From the NCBI GenBank assembly GCA_046542255.1, contig JBKHBT010000129.1, positions 1-7,761 of the forward strand: a DNA stretch of 7,761 bases, in the 5' to 3' direction. Below, piece by piece: positions 1 to 6,136 of this stretch (position 1 is its first letter; every line of letters begins with the position of its first letter). The notes beneath the pieces were generated by a model. It saw nothing but the letters and a program-made list of their open reading frames with translations. It was not told the DNA's origin and ran no database searches. This stretch comes from JBKHBT01 sp046542255. GTDB taxonomy: Bacteria; UBP14; UBA6098; JBKHBT01. Both the position numbers and the translations under genes were made by a program.

Positions 1-19
1 CCGCATTGTCATACTTTTC

Positions 20-156
20 AGGCTAAAACATCAGTAAAGCCTTTTGAGTATATATTATGTATTATATATATATGGCTTTAAAAGAGACTAAGACAAACGA
101 ATAAGCCGGAAACTGGCTGCGAACCAGGCTGATGGGTTTCGTTTCACCTTTGACAT
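20..156 (-). ncRNA. Candidate structured RNA or riboswitch-like leader
   Basis: This gene-less stretch has several self-complementary segments downstream of a promoter candidate. Read on the minus strand, AAACGAA (144-138) pairs with TTCGTTT (101-95). Inside it AGCC (130-127) pairs with GGCT (107-104), and TGG (126-124) pairs with CCA (116-114) around a seven-base loop (123-117). Further on, TAAAGCC (80-74) can pair with GGCTTTA (41-35), enclosing an alternating AT tract. The same GGCT segment can instead form AGGCT/AGCCT (42-38 with 24-20). The perfect complementarity is seen directly; that it is transcribed and functional is inference. Neither end is known, and no run of U follows within the window, so it may be the leader of a gene left of position 1. 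I compared it by memory with tRNA, SRP RNA, tmRNA, T-box, cobalamin and cyclic-di-GMP motifs and found no convincing match. Confidence 0.3.
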
Positions 157-191
157 CCTGCCTTAATAGAGAAAATATAGATTGATGTCAA
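150..191. repeat. Perfect 8-bp inverted repeat around the promoter candidate
   Basis: TTGACATC (150-157) and GATGTCAA (184-191) are exact reverse complements separated by 26 nt. One arm covers the TTGACA -35 box and the other sits on the predicted transcription start, so the pair frames the promoter as an operator dyad might. Only the symmetry is seen; binding by a regulator is a guess, and an 8-bp dyad can arise by chance. Confidence 0.4.
163..191 (-). promoter_or_regulatory. Candidate sigma70-type promoter for the left-end RNA
   Basis: On the minus strand a perfect TTGACA (191-186) is followed by a 17-nt spacer and TATTAA (168-163), a four-of-six match to the usual -10 box. The expected start of transcription is near position 156. 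It lies about 30 nt beyond the HU terminator, where a new transcription unit would be expected to begin. The -10 match is only moderate, and promoters in FCB-group bacteria often differ from this consensus. Confidence 0.4.
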
Positions 192-220
192 TTCAATCGC
201 GCTAAGGTTTAAGGAGTGAT

Positions 221-252
221 AAAAAAAAGCGAGACACCTAAAGCATCTCGCT
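221..252 (-). terminator. Rho-independent terminator of the HU gene
   Basis: On the minus strand GCGAGATGC (251-243) pairs with GTGTCTCGC (237-229): seven Watson-Crick pairs and two G-U pairs, with a five-base loop (242-238). Eight T (228-221) follow directly. An A-T pair between 252 and 228 can extend the stem. It lies about 30 nt after the HU stop codon and is a textbook intrinsic terminator. Confidence 0.9.
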
Positions 253-282
253 CTCAAGAAATTCTATCTATAGAAAATCTAA

Positions 283-558
283 TTATTTAGCAACAGCATC
301 TTTGAGATTTCTGCCTGCGCGGAACTTCGGTACCTTTGTGGCTGGAATCTCGATTGGCTCGCCAGTCTGTGGATTGCGGCCGGTTCTTGCTGCACGGTCC
401 GCAACGTAGAATGTGCCAAAGCCTATAAAGCTGACTTTGTCTTCCTTTTTCATTGCATCTGTAACATTGTCGAGCAAGCTCTTGATTGTGCGATCGACCT
501 GTGCCTTTGACTGGCCAGTATCTTCTGCAATTGCTGTTACGAGTTCTTTCTTTGTCAT
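283..558 (-). CDS. hup: HU-family nucleoid DNA-binding protein
   Basis: A 91-residue protein of the usual HU/IHF length. HU proteins form dimers that bend and compact DNA with little sequence preference. The N-terminal helix-turn-helix body (about residues 1-40) is followed by the family signature around GFGTF (46-50). The DNA-gripping beta arm carries RNPQTGE (61-67), whose Pro63 is the residue that inserts between base pairs in known HU structures. The end has the usual FRAGRNLKDAV pattern. The ATG is preceded by AAAGGAGG (571-564) five bases upstream, a near-ideal Shine-Dalgarno sequence that fixes the start and suggests high expression. The gene stands alone between its own promoter candidate and a strong terminator. 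HU and IHF subunits are hard to separate by eye; the length and arm favour a homodimeric HU. Confidence 0.97.
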   Translation of the reverse strand: MTKKELVTAIAEDTGQSKAQVDRTIKSLLDNVTDAMKKEDKVSFIGFGTFYVADRAARTGRNPQTGEPIEIPATKVPKFRAGRNLKDAVAK

Positions 559-591
559 GCTAACCTCCTTTAACTGTGTGGCTTTGAAAAC

Positions 592-619
592 AACTTAATG
601 CCGAATTTTTTTTTGTCAA
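592..619 (-). promoter_or_regulatory. Candidate promoter of the HU gene
   Basis: On the minus strand TTGACA (619-614) is followed by 16 nt, including a run of A, and then TAAGTT (597-592), a weak -10 match. Counted the Bacteroidetes way it reads TTG-N19-TAAGTT. It leaves a short 5' untranslated region before the strong ribosome binding site. The remaining spacer up to the lptD stop is very AT-rich and holds only a weak AT-only hairpin (687-707), not a clear terminator. Confidence 0.45.
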
Positions 620-710
620 GTCTTTTTCGAACAAAAATCAAAAAAAATGCTTAAATGACGGGATTTGAGCGATAATTCTTGATATTTATTATACATTATG
701 AATAATATAA

Positions 711-3700
711 CTATCTCACGCCACCTCTGGAACCCTCGATTTTGATATCGGGAAGCTCTTTTATGGCAATTTTGAAATAATAACCTTTTCTCGCTCCTGA
801 TGGAATCCATTTTATTATGCCTTCCCAGCAATGCATATCACGCGTGATATAGAATGATTCTGAAATACGCTTTGTATCGTTAATATCATAATAGATGTCA
901 TAGTTGATATGCCATTTTTTGGTAATATCGGTTTTGATGGAAGCTTTTAGCCATTGCGAAGGCTCTACTGCTCCCGTGGTAAAAGATTTCGATAGATAAT
1001 GATTAACAGAAATCCTCCAATTCTTGGACATATCATCGATTTTGAAATCGCCATCCAGGCGCATAGTGGTCTGGAACCTGGCATTTTTTAACCATAAGCC
1101 ATCGATCTCATTGCTGCCTTCTCGATATAGAGAATGAGTAGCAGAAAGGCTCATGTCCAAAAAATTCGATGGTTTTGCTGACATCGTCGAAGTAATATCG
1201 GCAAATTTCCGCTGCTCACCGGTGGCCTTGAAATCATAGCTTGTATTTGATGATAATGTAAAAAGCCTGATCTTCTTCATCTCATCATCTTTTTTATAGC
1301 GCAATGAAAAATTATTATTTGCGCTTATGCGAAGATCCATTCTTTCCTGCGAGCTGCCGGCCGACCCCATCAAAGATGGATATTTGTCCAGGTTTTCAAA
1401 TTTTGGCGACCAGGAATAGTTGAATTTCGGGCTAAATACATGTTTCAGCTCGCGCAAAGCACCTATCCTAAATGGAATAGTGCCATAAAGATTGGTGCTC
1501 AATCCCGCGCCAGCATCATATGTAAACCTGACTGGATATTTTTCGCCATAATTGTCCTCATCGAATGCTGTAAGCCGAGCCGATGTCTGCGGCGTGAAAG
1601 TAAAATAAGGCTGAACAGGCATATTCACAGATAAGCCAAGTCTATTATCGATGCCCTGATTATATACATCCTCGACATCATCGCCTTTTCTTCGATAGTT
1701 CTTATAGCTGCCATTATAGCTGTATTTAACATTTTCCAGCCATGTGTCTTCTTTGCCCAGAGAAGTTGTATATTTAGTCCATTTCAACTGTGGAAGATAT
1801 TCGGTAATACGTCCGGTCTCAAGGTTTTCATTGCGGTTAAGGGATCCATTTACCGACATTCCAAGAATCCTGGTCGTGATATTTATAGATGAATGCAAAT
1901 CGCGGTCCATCGATTCTTCCGGGGTCAAATATTGCTCTTCGAGAAATTCTTTGCTGCTTACGAAGCTTCCCGAAGCAGTAATTCTTGTCTCTTCATTGAT
2001 AGTCTGCCGATGGCTGAACCTTAAGTCCCATCTTTGCGAAGTGGCAGTCTCATCCCATCCCGATTCCCGCTCGAAGGCATAATTTCCGCCGATACTACCT
2101 GATAATTTATACCTGAGTGCATAGCGAAGTTTATTGCGCAGTTTAAGGCCATAGTCTTCATCGAAATCGAATGCGGTCGTCCAGTCCATATAGTCATTCG
2201 GCGCCCAATAATAGCCTACATTGCGGATAAATCTTCGCCCTTCATGGAATTGTCCGATCTCGGCCGACAATAGGCCCGACCTTCGCCCGGTTTTCGTAGG
2301 AAATACAAAAAATGGCAGATAGAAAACCGGAAGCTCTCTTATGTAAAGCAGGACATGTTTCGCAAATGCCTTATCTTTGGGTATTAGCTTGATTTGTGGT
2401 GAGTAAAAATGATAATCGATCGAATCTATTTCATGGTCACATGTGGTGAATTTTCCGCCTTTGGCATATAATGTATCTCCGGCAGCCTTCTGCAATTTAT
2501 CGCCCCAGAAGAATCCCGGCGACACCTGCGACCATCCATGAATAACCCTTCCACGCTCGGTTTCGATATTGTATAACATCTTATCGCCGCGCAGGCTACT
2601 TCCGGCCTGATTAAGTATCGGCCGCTGGACAAGGCTATCGGTATCATCGAAGGCATTGGCTGTTAATAACCTTCCATCGACATCATATGTAACATAATAT
2701 GACTGAAGAGACATATCGTCATAGGACATATCCGCGCTTCCTGCAAGCCGGACAATATTTTGCGATATTGAAAATTCGCCCGCCTCGGCTTTAAAATTCA
2801 AAGTATCGCTGGAAACAATCTGCTTCCTGGCCTTATCGATGCCTCTTAGCGGGGGGGGGTCTTCTCGAGTAGCGGTTACTTTTATTGTATCGAGAGTCTC
2901 CACTGAATCTTCTGCCACAGAGTCGCTATCGGATTTGACAAATTTGCTTTTTGTCTTGATATATTCGCCATCCAAACCGCCCAGCACACGCACCGAATCC
3001 ATCTGCTGCTCAACAAACCAGACGACAACCGAATCGCCGAGTATGTTCAAATTTTCTTCATAGGTCGTATCTTCAGGTATAGGATAATATTCAACATCTA
3101 CCTGCCTTGTTAGGTATGCCCTTTCTATCTGGCCATCTTCTATGATAAATGTCATATTATCGGCCTCGAATGTGCTGGTTTTCTTATCGGGATGTTCGAG
3201 GTCCTTGAAGTTGCCTTTTGCATCGCCGGTTACGCGCATATTCTCCAATTTGTTATCTTTGATGCTAATTATTATCTCATCGCCTTCCAATCTGCTGGTA
3301 GGGTCAGAAAGAATCGGCCGGCCGGTAAGATAGATCAAATTATCTTTCCTGTCCAAAAGGCCGGAGTCTGCATGAGCGATCTGGTCGCCCTGGATTACTT
3401 TGACATTCTTGTATGCATATAGAACATCCAGCTCGAAATCATATGCCAAACTGTCGCATTCAATATTCATTGGAGGCTCATCTGCCTTAAGGTCTTCGAT
3501 AGTGCATTTGACATTGCCGGTTGCGACTCCCAATGGAATCTTCCTGAAATACTGCAGTTTCTTAGCATCTACATCCAGCTTTGAAGAATCTGATGTATCG
3601 ATTCTTGTGAGATGTGGCTCGCCAGTCATCACAAGCTGGCTATCAGCATTGTAGTATTCGCCAAAAAGCCCGGTTACCACAAGATTGGAATCTACTGTAA

Positions 3701-4010
3701 TGAATTTGACATCGCCGGTCGCACTGGCATAGCCTTCCTGACGAGAATAAAAAAGAGTCTTGGACAGGAGTGAAAAATCATCATCGAGCAGATACACATC
3801 GCCCCAGAAATTGACCTTATCATTATTTCTATTCCATTTTGCGCTATTGCTTTTTAGGTCGCGATTGCCTTCACGAAGATATACGCCGCCAGATAGCCGA
3901 AGTTCGCCTTCGCCCGATAATGTCGATTCCAGCCTTCCTGCATGTATAAGCTCGATGCGTGCGGCAAAAGCAAAGGAAATTAGAAATATTATGCTCAAAA
4001 CACGTTTCAT
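711..4010 (-). CDS. lptD: LPS-assembly protein LptD (OstA/Imp family)
   Basis: A 1099-residue outer-membrane protein expected to receive LPS from the periplasmic Lpt bridge and insert it in the outer leaflet, normally with the lipoprotein LptE, which is not in this window. A signal peptide (1-16, cleaved after AFA) is followed by OstA/LptA-like beta repeats (about 25-330 and 400-520). Between them is a linker of about 80 residues rich in Asp, Ser and Pro. The barrel domain (about 540-1099) opens with the family pattern around TTC (522-524), LYIRELPVFYLPFFVFP (555-571) and RRSGLLSAEIG (576-586), followed by alternating barrel strands. The family's Escherichia coli member has about 780 residues; the excess is mostly N-terminal. 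No Shine-Dalgarno sequence precedes the ATG, but it opens the signal peptide exactly. The gene lies 60 nt after the phosphoesterase gene and may be read from upstream. A run of nine C interrupts the linker. Four cysteines occur (169, 185, 524, 1061). Confidence 0.93.
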   Translation of the reverse strand: MKRVLSIIFLISFAFAARIELIHAGRLESTLSGEGELRLSGGVYLREGNRDLKSNSAKWNRNNDKVNFWGDVYLLDDDFSLLSKTLFYSRQEGYASATGDVKFITVDSNLVVTGLFGEYYNADSQLVMTGEPHLTRIDTSDSSKLDVDAKKLQYFRKIPLGVATGNVKCTIEDLKADEPPMNIECDSLAYDFELDVLYAYKNVKVIQGDQIAHADSGLLDRKDNLIYLTGRPILSDPTSRLEGDEIIISIKDNKLENMRVTGDAKGNFKDLEHPDKKTSTFEADNMTFIIEDGQIERAYLTRQVDVEYYPIPEDTTYEENLNILGDSVVVWFVEQQMDSVRVLGGLDGEYIKTKSKFVKSDSDSVAEDSVETLDTIKVTATREDPPPLRGIDKARKQIVSSDTLNFKAEAGEFSISQNIVRLAGSADMSYDDMSLQSYYVTYDVDGRLLTANAFDDTDSLVQRPILNQAGSSLRGDKMLYNIETERGRVIHGWSQVSPGFFWGDKLQKAAGDTLYAKGGKFTTCDHEIDSIDYHFYSPQIKLIPKDKAFAKHVLLYIRELPVFYLPFFVFPTKTGRRSGLLSAEIGQFHEGRRFIRNVGYYWAPNDYMDWTTAFDFDEDYGLKLRNKLRYALRYKLSGSIGGNYAFERESGWDETATSQRWDLRFSHRQTINEETRITASGSFVSSKEFLEEQYLTPEESMDRDLHSSINITTRILGMSVNGSLNRNENLETGRITEYLPQLKWTKYTTSLGKEDTWLENVKYSYNGSYKNYRRKGDDVEDVYNQGIDNRLGLSVNMPVQPYFTFTPQTSARLTAFDEDNYGEKYPVRFTYDAGAGLSTNLYGTIPFRIGALRELKHVFSPKFNYSWSPKFENLDKYPSLMGSAGSSQERMDLRISANNNFSLRYKKDDEMKKIRLFTLSSNTSYDFKATGEQRKFADITSTMSAKPSNFLDMSLSATHSLYREGSNEIDGLWLKNARFQTTMRLDGDFKIDDMSKNWRISVNHYLSKSFTTGAVEPSQWLKASIKTDITKKWHINYDIYYDINDTKRISESFYITRDMHCWEGIIKWIPSGARKGYYFKIAIKELPDIKIEGSRGGVR
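2851..2859 (-). repeat. Nine-C homopolymer tract inside lptD
   Basis: The coding strand has nine consecutive C (nine G on the plus strand), encoding the end of Asp384, Pro385, Pro386 and the start of Pro387 in the linker of LptD. With eight C the frame reads CGC TAA and stops immediately. With ten C it reads six codons past the tract and stops at TGA-free frame codon TAA. It is by far the longest G/C homopolymer I see in the window. Confidence 0.95.
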
Positions 4011-4070
4011 ACAGGTAAATAAATGGAAAGAGTGCTCTTAGGCAAGAATATTGTAGCAGAATGTAATCTT

Positions 4071-4625
4071 TTATCCATCAAAATGGAAAACCCTCTGAAT
4101 TCTGCCATTTTCTCCCGGCGGTTTATCGACAATTGCCAGATTATCCACATCGAATTGCCAGTGAAGGTCTTTCAGAATTAAAGACTCGACCATATCGCCT
4201 ATGCTTAAAGTATTGGTATCACGGAAAGCCAGCGTAATATGAGGAATCCAATTATCCGGGTCATAATTCGATAGATTGAGAGTAATATTCTCATTCCTTG
4301 CGATTTTCGCCATTTGATTCCATATTTCGGCATGAATGTCGAGAATTCTTTCGGTTTTTACTATTGGAATAAATAATACAGGATTTGCACCAGTAAAAAC
4401 ACCCAGCCCGGACGTGCGCACCTGGATCTGTTTATGAGAGGCGGTGAGTTCATCCAGTGCTTTGCATACCAGAGCATAATCGTATTCGCCAGCAAGATGC
4501 CATGAAAAATGTGGATAAGGGTCTTCCATAATCTTTTTTACTCCAAATTCATCTCGAAGCATATGCCAGATCGCTTTGACTCGTTCCAAATATGTTTCCG
4601 GCAATACGGACACTATCGCATGCAA
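4071..4625 (-). CDS. 2H phosphoesterase, 2'-5' RNA ligase family
   Basis: A 184-residue cytoplasmic protein with the two H-x-[S/T] motifs that define 2H phosphoesterases: HFS (39-41, within PHFSWHLAG) and HIT (129-131, within PHITLAF), about 90 residues apart as usual for a two-lobed fold. Family members act on 2',5'-linked or cyclic phosphodiester bonds in RNA or nucleotides; the substrate here cannot be read from sequence. The start is TTG, since the ATG two codons later in the sequence lies in another frame and soon stops. The protein then begins MHAIVSVLPE, a typical opening for this family. An AGGAG five bases before the TTG supports it. The gene follows the PorV-OmpA gene by 8 nt, so the two are probably translationally coupled. 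The C-terminus (PPGENGRIQRVFHF) is also family-like. No membrane segment or signal peptide is present. Confidence 0.87.
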   Translation of the reverse strand: MHAIVSVLPETYLERVKAIWHMLRDEFGVKKIMEDPYPHFSWHLAGEYDYALVCKALDELTASHKQIQVRTSGLGVFTGANPVLFIPIVKTERILDIHAEIWNQMAKIARNENITLNLSNYDPDNWIPHITLAFRDTNTLSIGDMVESLILKDLHWQFDVDNLAIVDKPPGENGRIQRVFHFDG

Positions 4626-4630
4626 TTTCT

Positions 4631-4635
4631 CTCCT
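4631..4635 (-). promoter_or_regulatory. Ribosome binding site overlapping the upstream stop codon
   Basis: AGGAG (4635-4631) lies five bases before the TTG start of the phosphoesterase. Its first bases are part of the TAG stop (4636-4634) of the PorV-OmpA gene. The arrangement decides the TTG start and suggests reinitiation by ribosomes finishing the upstream gene. Confidence 0.75.
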
Positions 4636-6106
4636 ATTCCACTTTGATGGTAACTCGCCTATTGCGGTAAGCCTCATTTCCGGCGAATTTTGCCTTTTCG
4701 GAAGAATACCCGATAGTTCTCATCCTGGCCTTGTCGATTCCTTTCGAAACAAGGTAATCATAGACAGCCTGTGCTCTCGCCTCCGAAAGCACCTGATTAT
4801 TCGGATATTCTTCGGTATCGATTGGCGTTCTATCGGTATGTCCTTCTATGATGACATAAATATCACCGAATTTTGTAAGGATTCGAAACGTTTCGTCCAG
4901 GTTTTGATAGCTATCCTGGTCGATGTTGGCCTTTGCTATTTCGAAATATATCTCGCCGATGATTTCATCGCTTTTTGGTGGCTCTTCTTTGTCTTCTGGC
5001 TCGGGTTCTGGAATTGGTTCGGGTTCTGGCTGCGGTTTGGGTTCAGCATTTTCAATAGTATCGATAGACACAATTGGGTCTATCGGCTGAGGCTTTTCTG
5101 GCGGATGATATGTGAATGTTACACCGATCCTATGGCTTTGGTCCAGCTCACCGGATAGGAAAGCATAGTCGATTTCAAAATCGAAAAATTTTAATCCTGC
5201 GCCAGCAGACCAGTCTCCTCTTCGAAAGCCGCCACGAACCTTGAATATATCGAAAAAGTCGGCTTCCACACCCAGATGCGGCTCGATACTCAAAGGCCCA
5301 GGCTGGATAAATCCCTGCGCATTCTCGAATTTTGTCTCCAGCGACATCAGAAATTTCATGTCGCTTTTTTTCATTGGCAATGGATATCTATAATGTCCGG
5401 CAAGGTCGAGAGTTGGCAATTTCGTTTCGGTGAAATCGGTGGACCATTTGACTCTTGTCCCAATCGCATCGCGAAGGGCTGCGCCTAATCTTATTCTATC
5501 ATTTAAGCAATACTGTGCGCCCAAATCTATTCCCCAGCCATTGCTTGTATAGCCACCGATATTGTGATGAAGATATTTGATGTTGATTCCGGCATCGAGT
5601 TTTTCATTTATGGGATAGGCAGTCCCCAGAAGCACCAGATAGTCGCCTTCTGTTTCATAATCTACCATATCGGCACGAACCGGCTCGCCGGGGTCTTTTA
5701 TTCCATTGTTCTCGGTGCCATCCGGGTCATTTGTGCCGGGTATGCCATCGGTGCCCCAATCATAGAAACCGTCATCGCGAGTAAATGGTATATCATCGGT
5801 TGCGAAGCGGGCAAGCGCAATGGCCGGACGGAATTCCTTGACTGGATAAGAAAAAACTCCAGCATCGATATTGAAAAGATTGTCATAGAGCATAGAATGC
5901 ATCAGATAGCCCTGAATCTCTGGCTTTATGCCAGCAGGATTGTAGAACTGCGACTGCACGCCACCATCGACAGATGAAAATGCTCCGCCAAGCCCACTCG
6001 AACGGGCAGATATTCCAATCTCTGTGAATTCTGCAACATATTTGCCAGCAAAACATATAGCAGCAAATAATAAAATCATCCCTAAAAGATAAACATATCT
6101 ACCCAT
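4634..6106 (-). CDS. PorV/UPF0164-type outer-membrane barrel fused to OmpA C-terminal domain
   Basis: A 490-residue secreted protein in three parts. The signal peptide (1-20) is cut before GKYVAEF. A beta-barrel (about 21-334) opens with GISARSSGLGGAFSSVDGG and FYNPAGI, the hallmark of PorV/PorQ and UPF0164 proteins, and ends with a strand pattern (DYAFLSGELDQSHRIGVTF) also usual for them. A Pro/Glu-rich linker (about 335-381) leads to an OmpA-like domain (384-490) with EGHTDRT (Asp425) and NRRV (Arg483 or Arg484), the residues that hold diaminopimelate of peptidoglycan in known OmpA domains. The likely role is anchoring the outer membrane to the wall. A type IX secretion role, known for PorV, is not supported here. 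The start has AAGGGG six bases upstream. An Asp/Gly-rich insertion (111-141) may bind calcium. The gene follows glycyl-tRNA synthetase by 30 nt and precedes the phosphoesterase by 8 nt. Cys18 is not a lipobox cysteine, as Ile precedes it. Confidence 0.9.
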   Translation of the reverse strand: MGRYVYLLGMILLFAAICFAGKYVAEFTEIGISARSSGLGGAFSSVDGGVQSQFYNPAGIKPEIQGYLMHSMLYDNLFNIDAGVFSYPVKEFRPAIALARFATDDIPFTRDDGFYDWGTDGIPGTNDPDGTENNGIKDPGEPVRADMVDYETEGDYLVLLGTAYPINEKLDAGINIKYLHHNIGGYTSNGWGIDLGAQYCLNDRIRLGAALRDAIGTRVKWSTDFTETKLPTLDLAGHYRYPLPMKKSDMKFLMSLETKFENAQGFIQPGPLSIEPHLGVEADFFDIFKVRGGFRRGDWSAGAGLKFFDFEIDYAFLSGELDQSHRIGVTFTYHPPEKPQPIDPIVSIDTIENAEPKPQPEPEPIPEPEPEDKEEPPKSDEIIGEIYFEIAKANIDQDSYQNLDETFRILTKFGDIYVIIEGHTDRTPIDTEEYPNNQVLSEARAQAVYDYLVSKGIDKARMRTIGYSSEKAKFAGNEAYRNRRVTIKVE

Positions 6107-6136
6107 AATCCACCCCTTTTTAAGACTGTATTGTAA

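Noticed and set aside
100..131. A tRNA-like T-arm: CTGG, a seven-base TTCGCAG loop, CCAG on the minus strand
   Set aside because: No matching acceptor strand, D arm or anticodon arm lies at tRNA distance upstream.
100..135. Faint likeness of the plus strand to the GGAA and GCAGC bases of SRP RNA, and of the minus strand to GCAGCCAG of cyclic-di-GMP riboswitches
   Set aside because: In both cases the remaining conserved segments are missing or in the wrong place.
687..707. An AT-only hairpin after lptD as its terminator
   Set aside because: It has six A-T pairs, a nine-base loop and no T run on the minus strand, so it is too weak to call.
616..831. A 71-codon minus-strand frame overlapping the end of lptD
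   Set aside because: It lies mostly in another frame of lptD, has no recognisable motifs, and runs into the AT-rich spacer and the HU promoter candidate.
4592..5158. A plus-strand frame of 188 codons opposite the PorV-OmpA gene
   Set aside because: Its Trp/Phe-rich part is simply the reverse complement of the Pro/Glu-rich linker codons; it also crosses two real genes.
6047..6106. Cys18 of the PorV-OmpA protein as a lipoprotein cysteine
   Set aside because: The preceding residues are Ala-Ala-Ile rather than a lipobox, and a normal signal peptidase I site (CFA before Gly) follows directly.
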